This document shows, one piece after another, positions 29,634-38,418 of a stretch of DNA of 64,000 bases. The DNA is taken from the NCBI RefSeq assembly GCF_013488205.1, contig NZ_CP040908.1, positions 2,420,001 to 2,484,000 of the forward strand, in the 5' to 3' direction. This stretch comes from Empedobacter falsenii (GTDB lineage: Bacteria > Bacteroidota > Bacteroidia > Flavobacteriales > Weeksellaceae). Every line of letters begins with the position of its first letter. Within the stretch, counting starts at the first letter, position 1. The notes below the pieces were generated by a model that had not been told where the DNA came from, ran no database searches, and saw only the letters and a list, made by a program, of their open reading frames with translations. Position numbers and translations under genes: made by a program.

Positions 29634-30065
29634 CTAAAGATTACCTTCGTAATTCTTAAAATCATTTTTTACCCAATCTGGCAATTCCATTGATTTTTTC
29701 TCTTCCATATCGTACATTACTTGTGTACTTTTTCCGATACAATGAATAACATCTTCGCCATTTTCGCTTTTACTTGTGACAATATATTCAAAATCGAAAC
29801 TCTTGTTTCCTAATTTTGATACACGCACACCAATACGAGGATCTATCGCATTTGGACGTAATTCTTTTTGGTAACTTGCTTCTATATGCGCAATAACAAA
29901 CATGTGATGCGTCCACTGCCATTTTTTGCTCGAAGCCATCATATAATAGGCTCTACCAGTCTGAAAATATTCGAAATAAAATACGTTATTTACATGACCA
30001 ATTGGATCAAAATCGCTCCAACGTGGTTCTAAAGGCTTAAAGAATTTAAAGTTTTCTATACTCAT
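29634..30065 (-). CDS. acyl-CoA thioesterase, 4HBT hotdog family
   Basis: The protein has 143 residues. RWSDFDPIGHVNNVFYFEYFQTGRAYY is the conserved active-site segment of 4-hydroxybenzoyl-CoA thioesterase-like proteins (D-x-x-G-HVNN). VIAHIEASYQKELRP is the following core strand. Such enzymes hydrolyse acyl-CoA thioesters in the cytoplasm. The acyl chain cannot be predicted. It lies 23 bp after the AI-2E family gene in the same direction. Confidence 0.85.
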   Translation of the reverse strand: MSIENFKFFKPLEPRWSDFDPIGHVNNVFYFEYFQTGRAYYMMASSKKWQWTHHMFVIAHIEASYQKELRPNAIDPRIGVRVSKLGNKSFDFEYIVTSKSENGEDVIHCIGKSTQVMYDMEEKKSMELPDWVKNDFKNYEGNL

Positions 30066-30088
30066 TTTTAATTGGTTTTTAATAATAA

Positions 30089-31123
30089 TTAATCTTCTGG
30101 ATTTGGATCAATAAATTCGTATTTGTACAATTTGACTAACCAAAAGAATACTGAAAATAAGATTGGTCCAAAAATAATTCCAATAAATCCGAATAAATTT
30201 ATTCCAACGATTACTCCAAAAATAGTAATTAATGGATGAACATCCGCCATTTTTTTCTGTAAAACTAAACGAATCAAATTGTCTGATAATCCAACAATAA
30301 CAAAACAATAAATCAATAATCCGATCGCTTGTCCTGTATCACCGCTTGCAAGTAAAAATAGTCCAAGAGGTACATAAATAAGTGCGGCACCAACGACAGG
30401 CAACATTGCAGCAAAAATGGTTAAAATAAACCAAGTAAACGCATCATCTACACCAAATATAAGATATCCAATGTAGGCAATTATTGCTTGTAGAAAGGCT
30501 GTTAATGGCATTCCGACAGCATTTGAAATAACTAAATCTTTCAAATCTTTGTTCATTTTGACTAAATTACTTGTTTTAAGCGGAATTGTTCTGTAAAACC
30601 AATTTTCAAGTTTTTGATGGTTCATCAACATAAAATACAAAATAAGGAAAGCAACACCCAACTGAACTGTCATATCCATTGAAGCATTCAGTGTTTTTTC
30701 TAATAATTTCCCTCCAACTTGTGTTATTTTTTCAATATTTGTTGCGCTAAAAACATCAATATGAAATTTGATTTGCAACATTTCAATAATTTTATTGACA
30801 TCTTTTTTAATTTGAGCTGTGTCATTTAATAGCACCATTACTTTATTCGTTAACATTTGAATTAATAAATAAAGTGGTCCTATAATTAGAATTGCACTAC
30901 TAATCATTAAGACAATTACACTTCCTAATTTGTTCCATTTTTTTACTTTAACTAGCCATTGCAAAGGATTTAGGAGCAAAACGTACAAACATAAAGCGCC
31001 AAGAAAACCAGGGAAAAATGCTAAAAGATTTTTGGTAATTAATCCAAAAACTAAAAGTATTATTGCAATAAATGCTAACTGTAACAAGATATTGTTAGAA
31101 AGATAGTGTTTATTAGAGTTCAT
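30089..31123 (-). CDS. AI-2E family transporter (PerM-like membrane protein)
   Basis: The protein has 344 residues and about eight membrane helices with a long amphipathic segment between helices 3 and 4 (about residues 85-150). FAAMLPVVGAALIYVPLGLFLL and VHPLITIFGVIVGINLFGFIGIIFGP are hallmark blocks of the family. Members include a putative autoinducer-2 exporter and Na+/H+ antiporters, so the cargo is open. It is probably co-transcribed with the thioesterase gene. Confidence 0.88.
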   Translation of the reverse strand: MNSNKHYLSNNILLQLAFIAIILLVFGLITKNLLAFFPGFLGALCLYVLLLNPLQWLVKVKKWNKLGSVIVLMISSAILIIGPLYLLIQMLTNKVMVLLNDTAQIKKDVNKIIEMLQIKFHIDVFSATNIEKITQVGGKLLEKTLNASMDMTVQLGVAFLILYFMLMNHQKLENWFYRTIPLKTSNLVKMNKDLKDLVISNAVGMPLTAFLQAIIAYIGYLIFGVDDAFTWFILTIFAAMLPVVGAALIYVPLGLFLLASGDTGQAIGLLIYCFVIVGLSDNLIRLVLQKKMADVHPLITIFGVIVGINLFGFIGIIFGPILFSVFFWLVKLYKYEFIDPNPED

Positions 31124-31236
31124 AGGTATTTATTTGTTTAATAACAGTTGTTGATATTTCGTTATCAAATTCAATGCTAAAAATAGTTAATTTCTATAAA
31201 CTTTTCTATTTTTAGACGTTGAATAAAATTTTACAC

Positions 31237-32256
31237 ATGAAAAAAATAGTTGGTTTAATCTTATCCGTTTTGACGATGACGACATATGCGCAAACGAAAC
31301 AAGACAAAGTTGTTTTGGTAATTCATGGTGGTGCTGGTACAATTCTGAAAAAAAATATGACACCCGAAAAGGAAAAAGCATACCGAGATGCTTTAGCTGA
31401 ATCTTTGACAAAAGGTTATGAAGTTATCAAACAAGGTGGCGAAAGTGAAAATGCGGTGATAGAGGCCATAAAAGTAATGGAAAATTCGCCTTTGTTTAAT
31501 GCAGGAAAAGGAGCGGTTTTTACACATGAAGGTAAAAATGAATTAGACGCTTCGTTGATGATCGGAAATACAATGCAAGCTGGAGCTGTGGCTGGAGTTA
31601 CAACGATTAAAAACCCTATTTTAGCAGCAAAAGCTGTTTTACAAAATTCTGCTCATGTAATGATGGTTGGAAAAGGTGCTGAAGAATTTGCTCAAACTCA
31701 AGGTTTAGAAATTGTTGATCCAAGTTATTTCAAAACGGAAGAACGCTGGAATTCTCTTCAAAAAGTTTTGGAAAAAGATAAAGAAAAAATGGAATTAGAC
31801 CACGATGCTAAAACACAAGCGTATGTTCCATTCAATTTTGTTGACGAAAAATTTGGTACAGTTGGCGCAGTTGCTTTGGATAACAAAGGTCATATCTCGG
31901 CAGGAACTTCGACGGGCGGAATGACAAACAAACGTTTTGGGCGTGTTGGTGATTCGCCAATTATCGGAGCTGGAACCTATGCAAATAGCGAAGTTGGTGT
32001 TTCGAGTACAGGTTGGGGCGAATATTTTATTAAAGCTGTTGCGGCATATGATGTTGCAGCTTTGATGAATTACAAAAAACTTTCTTCGAAAAAAGCTGGT
32101 GAAGAAGTTATCAAAAAAATTGGTGATTTAGGTGGCGATGGCGGAATGATTATTTTAGATAAAAATGGTCAAGCAAGTTTTCCTTTTAACACTGCCGGAA
32201 TGTATCGCGGAAGTATTACGCAATCAGGTAAGATAACTATCGAAATTTATCAATAA
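31237..32256 (+). CDS. isoaspartyl peptidase / L-asparaginase (Ntn hydrolase), exported
   Basis: The protein has 339 residues from the ATG at 31237. A TTG 18 bases upstream is also in frame, but the signal peptide MKKIVGLILSVLTMTTYA begins at the ATG. VVLVIHGGAGTI is the family N-terminal motif. FGTVGAVALDNKGHISAGTSTGG contains the self-cleavage site with the nucleophile Thr208. The precursor cuts itself into alpha and beta chains and removes isoaspartyl or beta-aspartyl residues. The signal peptide puts it in the periplasm. The next gene follows in the same direction after 36 bp. Confidence 0.9.
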   Translation: MKKIVGLILSVLTMTTYAQTKQDKVVLVIHGGAGTILKKNMTPEKEKAYRDALAESLTKGYEVIKQGGESENAVIEAIKVMENSPLFNAGKGAVFTHEGKNELDASLMIGNTMQAGAVAGVTTIKNPILAAKAVLQNSAHVMMVGKGAEEFAQTQGLEIVDPSYFKTEERWNSLQKVLEKDKEKMELDHDAKTQAYVPFNFVDEKFGTVGAVALDNKGHISAGTSTGGMTNKRFGRVGDSPIIGAGTYANSEVGVSSTGWGEYFIKAVAAYDVAALMNYKKLSSKKAGEEVIKKIGDLGGDGGMIILDKNGQASFPFNTAGMYRGSITQSGKITIEIYQ

Positions 32257-32292
32257 ATTTGGAACACATTTTAAAATAAAGATATACAATAC

Positions 32293-33075
32293 ATGATAAA
32301 ACAAATTTTACTTACAGCCACTGTTGTTCTTGCAAATTTTGCAACAGCGCAAGTAACCTCTATGATTAATGATAAAAATGTAGATGCTTCGACAAAAGTA
32401 TATGGAATGGCTCCTTTAAGCGATGAAACAAAGGCTTATGAGAAGTTTAATTTTATGTTAGAAAATGCAGCGGCTATACAATTAGGAAAACCAATTTTGG
32501 AGTATGGATATCAATCGTCTACTTTCCAAGCGCAAGAAAATGGAGTGATGATTTATATGGTAAAAGATAAGAAAATTGTCGATCAATGGTTGGTGAATCC
32601 TGCGTTGTACAATGTTTTTCATGACGGAATTCCTTATTCTTTTGATGCTGATAAATTAGCTGTTCTTGCTGATAAATATCCGTTGATTTATAAAGAAGAA
32701 AAACGTCAATATAAAACCGAAAAAGAATATCAAAAACAGCGTCCAGCCTTGTTTGCGGATTCTTATAATTTGATTATTACAGAACCAGATTTTACATACG
32801 AAGGATATTTTGATGTGCAATTTCCACAAAACGAACAATTCAAAAATTCTGAAGCTGCGATTGCTTATTTAAAACCAATTGTAGAGAAATTGACAAAAAA
32901 GAAATTTGATATAAATTATACAATTACTGAAAAAAATATTTTAGATCGTACACAATTTACAATAACAGTTGCAGGAGAAGAAAATATCTATAAAAAAATA
33001 AAATTAGATAATCTGCAAAAAGGAGATTGGCAATCATTAAGTTATGAAGCTTCGATTTTCCGAAAAGCAAATTAA
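32293..33075 (+). CDS. exported protein of unknown function
   Basis: The protein has 260 residues with a signal peptide (MIKQILLTATVVLANFATA). I do not recognise it. The rest is soluble, rich in Lys, Tyr and Glu, with no cysteine and no visible catalytic motif. The end (KIKLDNLQKGDWQSLSYEASIFRKAN) is strand-like. The box TAAATTTG overlaps the stop of the asparaginase gene (32254-32261), so it may have its own promoter. A terminator follows 8 bases after the stop. Confidence 0.65.
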   Translation: MIKQILLTATVVLANFATAQVTSMINDKNVDASTKVYGMAPLSDETKAYEKFNFMLENAAAIQLGKPILEYGYQSSTFQAQENGVMIYMVKDKKIVDQWLVNPALYNVFHDGIPYSFDADKLAVLADKYPLIYKEEKRQYKTEKEYQKQRPALFADSYNLIITEPDFTYEGYFDVQFPQNEQFKNSEAAIAYLKPIVEKLTKKKFDINYTITEKNILDRTQFTITVAGEENIYKKIKLDNLQKGDWQSLSYEASIFRKAN

Positions 33076-33082
33076 TAGAAAG

Positions 33083-33118
33083 AAAAGGTTTTTGAAATAA
33101 TCAAGAACCTTTTTTTTA
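33083..33118 (+). terminator. terminator after the exported unknown
   Basis: The stem AAGGTTTTTGA / TCAAGAACCTT has one U-G pair and is followed by eight T. Confidence 0.8.
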
Positions 33119-33159
33119 TCCACAAAGATTCGTAATTTGACTTTTTAACTCAAAGAAAT

Positions 33160-33735
33160 ATGAATTCTAACTTCTATAAAATATTACAACACTCAAAAGA
33201 AAATCAATCAATTATTGCCGTTTACAATGATCCCGAAGGAGACAATTTTTGGGCTGGATATATTTTAGATTTTAATGACGAATTTTTTACAATGCAGCAC
33301 ATTTCGAAATATGGTAAAAAAGATGGGATTTTAATCGAACCTTATTTCAAAATTAGTCGAATAGATGTTGATGATTACTGCAAATGTCTCAATTATTTAA
33401 AAGAACATCACACCGATTTGGATCAAGAAAATCCAATTACATTTAATGCAACAGCAGAAGAAAATTGGGTTCGTCAAATTTTAGGCGAAATAAATGATCA
33501 AACCGAATATGTTACACGTATTCAATTAAATAACAATAGTCGTTTTGCAGGTTTTATTCGAAATTTAACTGAAGATGATTTTGAGTTGAAATGTATTGGT
33601 TCGGAAGGAACAGACGAAGGTTCTTTGTATTTTCAGGTTGATGATGTTTCGTCGATTCGTGTCAATGATTTAGAAGCTCGTCGAAGATTATTTTTTTATA
33701 ATTATCGCCGTTCTATCGACTTTTTTGATGAATAA
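33160..33735 (+). CDS. cytoplasmic protein of unknown function
   Basis: The protein has 191 residues without signal peptide or membrane helix. Two similar halves can be seen: QSIIAVYNDPEGDNFWAGYILDFNDEFFTMQHISKYGKKDG (about 16-56) and EYVTRIQLNNNSRFAGFIRNLTEDDFELKCIGSEGTDEG (about 117-155). Both read as short beta-barrel units with a G-x-I pattern followed by F-x-L/M. This hints at an internal duplication of an Sm- or SH3-like fold. That is inference; I know no function. Confidence 0.65.
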   Translation: MNSNFYKILQHSKENQSIIAVYNDPEGDNFWAGYILDFNDEFFTMQHISKYGKKDGILIEPYFKISRIDVDDYCKCLNYLKEHHTDLDQENPITFNATAEENWVRQILGEINDQTEYVTRIQLNNNSRFAGFIRNLTEDDFELKCIGSEGTDEGSLYFQVDDVSSIRVNDLEARRRLFFYNYRRSIDFFDE

Positions 33736-33864
33736 TTTTTATCAAGAAAAACGCAAACTACAACTTAAATTATTAGGAATAAAATTTGATTAGATTTTGA
33801 TGAAAAATATCGTTTTTTATAAAGCATCAAAGCCTTTATTTTGCACGATTATTAAAATCTACTT

Positions 33865-35130
33865 ATGAAATATACTTCTGCAACAGAAGCTGTAAAAGAA
33901 ATCAAATCTGGCGATCGTGTTTACGTTCATGCAGCTGCGGCTACGCCTACATTTTTGGTGTCAGAATTATCGAAGAGAGCGCATGAATTGAGAGATATAG
34001 AATTTTGTCATATTCATACAAGTGGAAATGCAGAATATGCAAATCCTGCTTATAAAGACTCATTTTTTGTCAATTCTTTTTTCTTAGGTGCTAATGTTCG
34101 TCACACGATCAAAGAAGGAAATGGTTCGTATTTACCGATTTTCTTTAGCGAAATGGGAAAAGTGATTCGAACTGAATTGAATGTTGATGTTGTTTTAATT
34201 CAGATTTCTGAGCCAGATTCTCATGGTTATTGTTCTTTAGGGACTTCTGTGGAGAATATTAGAGCGGCAATTGAGACTTCTCGTGTGGTTATTGCGCAAG
34301 TGAACAAATATATGCCACGCACATTTGGTGACGGAATTTTACATATTTCGACTATCACGCATTTAGTAGAACATCATCAACCGTTAGATATCTTGGATAA
34401 TGGAAATATTACAGATGAAGAAGCTAAAATTGGGAATTATATTGCTGAATTAATTGAAGATAAAAGTTGTTTACAATTAGGGATTGGTTCTATTCCAAAT
34501 GCAGTTTTGAATAATTTGAAGAATCATAAAGGTTTAGGAATTCATACCGAATTATTTTCAGATGGAATTGTTCCATTGGTTAAATCTGGCGTGATTACAG
34601 GCGAACACAAAAAATTATTAAAAGGTAAAATTGTTTCGACTTTAGCGCATGGTTCACAATTATTGTATGATTTTATTGATGATAATCCTGGCGTAGAAAT
34701 GCGCGATGCTTCTTTTACAAATGATCCTGCTAAGATTAGTCAGAACAATAGAATGGTTTCGATTAATTCGGCTATTGAGGTAGATGTTACGGGACAAGTA
34801 AGTGCAGATTCAATTGGTTCGCGAATATTTTCTGGTGTTGGAGGACAAGTTGATTTTATATACGGATCATCTTTAAGTAAAGGTGGAAAATCGATCATTG
34901 CATTAACGTCAACAACAGCAAAAGGTGCAAATAAAATAGTACCATTCCTAAAACAAGGTGCGGGAATTGTGACGACAAGAGCACATGTAAATTATATTGT
35001 AACGGAATATGGTGTTGCAAATTTATTCGGAAAAAATATTCGACAACGTGTAAAAGCAATGGCTGAAATTGCGCATCCAGATTTTAGAGAACAAATCGAA
35101 AAAGAATATTTTGAAGCGATTTCTTCTTAA
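33865..35130 (+). CDS. acetyl-CoA hydrolase / CoA-transferase family protein
   Basis: The protein has 421 residues. It aligns with the 4-hydroxybutyrate CoA-transferase and acetyl-CoA hydrolase family: LQLGIGSIPNAVLNNL, HTELFSDGIVPLV with the catalytic Glu229, and VTTRAHVNYIVTEYGVANLFGKNIRQRVKAM near the end. A CoA group is passed through a glutamyl-CoA intermediate. Whether acetate, butyrate or another acid is used cannot be read from the sequence. It is a single gene with a terminator shared with the convergent Nfu gene. Confidence 0.88.
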   Translation: MKYTSATEAVKEIKSGDRVYVHAAAATPTFLVSELSKRAHELRDIEFCHIHTSGNAEYANPAYKDSFFVNSFFLGANVRHTIKEGNGSYLPIFFSEMGKVIRTELNVDVVLIQISEPDSHGYCSLGTSVENIRAAIETSRVVIAQVNKYMPRTFGDGILHISTITHLVEHHQPLDILDNGNITDEEAKIGNYIAELIEDKSCLQLGIGSIPNAVLNNLKNHKGLGIHTELFSDGIVPLVKSGVITGEHKKLLKGKIVSTLAHGSQLLYDFIDDNPGVEMRDASFTNDPAKISQNNRMVSINSAIEVDVTGQVSADSIGSRIFSGVGGQVDFIYGSSLSKGGKSIIALTSTTAKGANKIVPFLKQGAGIVTTRAHVNYIVTEYGVANLFGKNIRQRVKAMAEIAHPDFREQIEKEYFEAISS

Positions 35131-35160
35131 AAATATGATATTGATAATTTAATGAAAATA

Positions 35161-35190
35161 CAAAAGCCTTCTAATTTAGAAGGCTTTCTT
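35161..35190. terminator. bidirectional terminator
   Basis: AAAGCCTTCTAA pairs with TTAGAAGGCTTT at 35163-35187. It lies between the convergent CoA-transferase and Nfu genes, with A- and T-rich flanks on both sides. Confidence 0.8.
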
Positions 35191-35217
35191 TATTTTTAGA
35201 TAAAAATATTTTTAATC

Positions 35218-36099
35218 TTATCCATTTACAGCTTCAACGTTGTCTACAACATCAGGCATCATTTGTTTTAAAATTCCTTCGATACCATTTTTAAGCGTTG
35301 CTGTAGAAGACGGACAACCAGAGCAAGCACCTTGCAATAACATTTTAGCTGTACGTGTTTCTTCATCAAATTCAATTAATTCGATGTTTCCACCATCATT
35401 TGCAACTGCTGGCTGAACATATTCATCTAAAATAGCTTTGATTTGCTGCTCAACAGAAGAAAATTCTTCGGCAGATTTTACGACAACATGTTCAGGAGCT
35501 TCTGTTGTGAATTCGTAAAATTCATCAAAAACAGGACCTCCAGCTTGTAAATAATTGGTAATAAATGAACGAACATCCATTGCCCAAAGTGACCAATCTT
35601 CTGTTTCATTTTTTGTTAAAGAAACATAATTATCAACAATAAAAACTTCTTCTACAAAAGGATATTCTTTGTAAATCGCAACAGCTAATGGAACTCCAGC
35701 AGCTTTTTCTCTCGATTTTATTTCGATGATTTCTGGCGCTAACATAGAATTTGAAACGAATTTCATCGCAGCAGGATTAGGCGTCATTTCTGCATAAATA
35801 GAAATAGGAGCCTTTTTCATTGGCGCTAAAATTGCGTTTTCTTCTAAATGTTCGTTGATAATTTCTTTCAAATCTTCAGTAACATCAGCCCAATCAACTG
35901 CATCTATTTTTTCTATCGCAACAAAATTCGCTGTGATAAATATTTTTTGAATAAATGGTATAGTCAATAAAACTTGCGCTAAAGGAGATTCGGTAGCTGT
36001 AGATTCTTTATCGAATTCCACGCCACCTTGTGTTAAAGTCTCGTCACAAACGAACTTCATCACGTTATTATTTGGTGTAATTTCTTCGTATACTCTCAT
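35218..36099 (-). CDS. NifU/Nfu-type iron-sulfur scaffold with duplicated N domain
   Basis: The protein has 293 residues. Two Nfu N-terminal domains stand in tandem: ITPNNNVMKFVCDETL (about 6-21) and MTPNPAAMKFVSNSML (about 104-119) start each copy. The C-terminal NifU domain carries the cluster-binding GACSGCPSS with Cys259 and Cys262. Such proteins carry 4Fe-4S clusters to target enzymes. A -7 like box TATTTTTG ends 7 bases before the start codon. It is divergent from the carbonic anhydrase gene. Confidence 0.9.
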   Translation of the reverse strand: MRVYEEITPNNNVMKFVCDETLTQGGVEFDKESTATESPLAQVLLTIPFIQKIFITANFVAIEKIDAVDWADVTEDLKEIINEHLEENAILAPMKKAPISIYAEMTPNPAAMKFVSNSMLAPEIIEIKSREKAAGVPLAVAIYKEYPFVEEVFIVDNYVSLTKNETEDWSLWAMDVRSFITNYLQAGGPVFDEFYEFTTEAPEHVVVKSAEEFSSVEQQIKAILDEYVQPAVANDGGNIELIEFDEETRTAKMLLQGACSGCPSSTATLKNGIEGILKQMMPDVVDNVEAVNG

Positions 36100-36106
36100 A
36101 GTCGTA

Positions 36107-36114
36107 CAAAAATA
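36107..36114 (-). promoter_or_regulatory. -7 box in front of the Nfu gene
   Basis: TATTTTTG on the minus strand fits TAnnTTTG and stops 7 bases before the ATG. No clear -33 box is found. Confidence 0.35.
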
Positions 36115-36158
36115 CGCTATAAAAATGTATCTTTATCATTAGAATTATAGATTTTGTT

Positions 36159-36671
36159 ATGGCAATAATTAAAGAATTAAATGGGCACACACCAAAGTTC
36201 GGTGAAAACTGCTTTTTAGCGGATAATGCGGTAGTTGTAGGAGAGGTAGAAATGGGAAACGATTGCTCAATTTGGTTTTCTGCAGTTGTGCGTGGAGATG
36301 TACATTATATCAAAATGGGAAATAAAGTAAATATTCAGGATAATGCAACAATACATGCGACGTATCAAAAATCGCCAACAACAATTGGAAATAACGTTTC
36401 GATAGGGCATAATGCAATTGTACATGGTTGTACAATACACGATAATGTTTTGATTGGAATGGGCGCAATTGTGATGGATGATTGTATTGTTGAATCTAAT
36501 TCTTTGATTGCCGCTGGTGCGATTTTAACCAAAGGAACGCATGTAAAAGAAGGGGAATTATGGGCTGGAATTCCTGCTAAAAAAATTAAAGATGTTCCAA
36601 AGGAATTGAAAGAAGGCGAAATAGAAAGAATCGCTAATAATTATTTGATGTATAGTAGTTGGTATAAATAA
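36159..36671 (+). CDS. gamma-class carbonic anhydrase-like protein
   Basis: The protein has 170 residues. It is a left-handed beta-helix made of hexapeptide repeats (for example VEMGNDCSIWFSAVVRGDVHYIKMGNKVNIQDNATIH). Histidines in NATIHATY and SIGHNAIVHGCTIHDN match the metal-binding positions of the gamma carbonic anhydrase/PaaY group. It may hydrate CO2, but many relatives are inactive in tests. It is a single gene followed by a strong hairpin. Confidence 0.88.
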   Translation: MAIIKELNGHTPKFGENCFLADNAVVVGEVEMGNDCSIWFSAVVRGDVHYIKMGNKVNIQDNATIHATYQKSPTTIGNNVSIGHNAIVHGCTIHDNVLIGMGAIVMDDCIVESNSLIAAGAILTKGTHVKEGELWAGIPAKKIKDVPKELKEGEIERIANNYLMYSSWYK

Positions 36672-36674
36672 AAG

Positions 36675-36703
36675 AAAGCTCAGTTTATAACTGAGCTTTT
36701 TTA
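36675..36703 (+). terminator. terminator after the carbonic anhydrase gene
   Basis: AAAGCTCAGTT pairs with AACTGAGCTTT, followed by TTTTATTTT. Confidence 0.8.
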
Positions 36704-36766
36704 TTTTAACCTACTTTAACTTACAAATCGTAACATTTTTTTTAAATTTGTTTAAAATAGTACGCA

Positions 36767-37360
36767 ATGAAATATTTATTCATCGGATTTTTAGGGCTAT
36801 TTATAGCTTGTAATGCGCAAGAAACTAAGAAAGTTTCTAAAAAGCAAAACATTCATCAAACAACAAAAACACCTCAAAAAGTGAACAAAATTTACGATTA
36901 TACATTCAAGGATATCAATGATGACGATTTTAATTTCGCTGATTTGAAAGGAAAGAAAATCTTAATTCTTAACACAGCTTCAAAATGTGGTTACACACCT
37001 CAATATGATGCTTTAGAAAAGTTATATCAAGAATATAAAGATCAAGGTTTGGTAATTGTTGGATTTCCTTCAGACAATTTTGGAGGTCAGGAATTTGATA
37101 ACAACGAAGAAATTGCAAGTTTTTGTAAATTAAATTATGGCGTAACTTTTCCTTTGATGTCAAAAAGTGATGTAATTGGAAAAAATCAAAATGAAATTTT
37201 CAAATTCTTAACAAAAAAATCATTGAACGGAAAATCTGACAATGATGTAAAATGGAATTTTACAAAATTTTTGATTAACGAAGACGGAACTTTAGAGGCT
37301 TCTTATGCTTCAAAAGTAACTCCAGATTCAAAAGAAATAATAGATTGGTTAAATAAATAG
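36767..37360 (+). CDS. glutathione peroxidase-like lipoprotein (thiol peroxidase)
   Basis: The protein has 197 residues. A lipobox (LFIAC, Cys15) marks it as a lipoprotein facing the periplasm. The Gpx fold follows: KILILNTASKCGYTPQY with peroxidatic Cys74 in place of selenocysteine, GFPSDNFGGQEF, and WNFTKFLINEDG near the end. It would reduce hydroperoxides with thioredoxin or another thiol. It ends 3 bp before bshB1 in the same direction, which suggests a shared transcript. TAAATTTG (36743-36750) could be its -7 box. Confidence 0.88.
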   Translation: MKYLFIGFLGLFIACNAQETKKVSKKQNIHQTTKTPQKVNKIYDYTFKDINDDDFNFADLKGKKILILNTASKCGYTPQYDALEKLYQEYKDQGLVIVGFPSDNFGGQEFDNNEEIASFCKLNYGVTFPLMSKSDVIGKNQNEIFKFLTKKSLNGKSDNDVKWNFTKFLINEDGTLEASYASKVTPDSKEIIDWLNK

Positions 37361-37363
37361 TAA

Positions 37364-38065
37364 ATGAAGTTAGATATTCTTGCAATTGGAGCGCATCCTG
37401 ATGACGTAGAATTGGGATGTGGAGGAACACTTGCAAAAGAAATTAAAAACGGTAAAACGGTTGGTATTCTTGATTTAACAAAAGGAGAATTAGGAACTCG
37501 TGGTACCGATGAAACGCGCCGTGTAGAAGCAAATGATGCCAAAAACATTTTAGGCGTTGCTGTGAGAGAAAATCTTGGAATTCCTGATGGTTTTTTCTTG
37601 AATGATAAAGAAAATCAGTTGAAAATTGTCGAAATTATTCGCAAATATCAACCTGATATTATTTTGAGTAATGCGCCTCACGATCGCCATCCAGATCATG
37701 GAAAAGGTTCGGATTTAGTGAATACTGCTATTTTCTTATCAGGTTTACCAAAAATTGAAAATGGATTACCAGCTTGGCGTCCCAAAAAACACTTCCACTA
37801 CATTCAATGGTTACCTTTAGAACCTCATTTTGTGGTTGACATCTCTGGTTTTGTAGATACAAAAGTGGAAGCTTGTATGGCGTATAAAACGCAATTTTTT
37901 GATCCAAATTCGAGCGAACCTCAAACGCCAATTTCATCGAAAAACTTTACTGATTCTATCCGATATCGTGCGTATGATTTAGGAAGATTAATCGGAACTG
38001 AAGGTGGAGAAGGATTTATTTCGCGAAGTTACATTGGCGTAAATAATTTAGATTCTTTAATTTAG
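37364..38065 (+). CDS. bshB1: bacillithiol biosynthesis deacetylase BshB1
   Basis: The protein has 233 residues of the PIG-L/LmbE fold. The zinc site starts AIGAHPDDVELGCGG with His11 and Asp14, and PHDRHPDHGKGSDL brings the further histidine. The stretch LTKGELGTRGTDETRRVEA is typical of BshB1, which removes acetate from GlcNAc-malate in bacillithiol synthesis. This agrees with the YpdA-like reductase at 12172. It lies 3 bp after the peroxidase gene and ends in a hairpin terminator. Confidence 0.9.
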   Translation: MKLDILAIGAHPDDVELGCGGTLAKEIKNGKTVGILDLTKGELGTRGTDETRRVEANDAKNILGVAVRENLGIPDGFFLNDKENQLKIVEIIRKYQPDIILSNAPHDRHPDHGKGSDLVNTAIFLSGLPKIENGLPAWRPKKHFHYIQWLPLEPHFVVDISGFVDTKVEACMAYKTQFFDPNSSEPQTPISSKNFTDSIRYRAYDLGRLIGTEGGEGFISRSYIGVNNLDSLI

Positions 38066-38066
38066 A

Positions 38067-38096
38067 AATAAAGGTGTAAAAAACCTTTATTTTTTT
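38067..38096 (+). terminator. terminator after bshB1
   Basis: AATAAAGGT pairs with ACCTTTATT, followed by a T run. It lies just before the tRNA promoter. Confidence 0.75.
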
Positions 38097-38106
38097 GTCA
38101 AAATTA

Positions 38107-38137
38107 TTTGCAAGTACCGATTAATAGGCTATATTTG
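38107..38137 (+). promoter_or_regulatory. promoter of the tRNA-His cluster
   Basis: TTTG (38107-38110), exactly 19 bp, then TATATTTG (38130-38137). This is a full match to the Bacteroidota consensus. Transcription should start near 38143, about 40 bp before the first tRNA. No promoter is seen before the second or third copy. Confidence 0.85.
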
Positions 38138-38183
38138 CAGTCCAATTGAGAGATTAAATAAAAGTTAATTTCGCAATAAAAAT

Positions 38184-38258
38184 GGTGATTGTAGCTCAGT
38201 TGGTTAGAGCGCCGGATTGTGGTTCCGGAGGTCGTGGGTTCGAGACCCATCATTCACC
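38184..38258 (+). tRNA. tRNA-His copy 1 (anticodon GTG)
   Basis: The 75-nt cloverleaf includes the extra 5' G (position -1) facing the discriminator C, as required for histidyl-tRNA. The anticodon is GTG and the T arm is GTGGGTTCGAGACCCAT. CCA is not encoded. Acceptor pair 5-68 is T-T in all three copies. It is the first of three identical genes. Confidence 0.96.
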
Positions 38259-38300
38259 CTAAAACTTTAGAATTAGTTTTAAAAGAAATTCAAACCAAAT

Positions 38301-38375
38301 GGTGATTGTAGCTCAGTTGGTTAGAGCGCCGGATTGTGGTTCCGGAGGTCGTGGGTTCGAGACCCATCATTCACC
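38301..38375 (+). tRNA. tRNA-His copy 2 (anticodon GTG)
   Basis: Identical to copy 1 over all 75 bases. The 42-bp spacer before it is nearly identical to that before copy 3, showing that a unit of about 117 bp was duplicated in tandem. Confidence 0.96.
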
Positions 38376-38418
38376 CTAAAAACTTTAGAATTAGTTTCAA
38401 AAGAAATTCAAACCAAAT

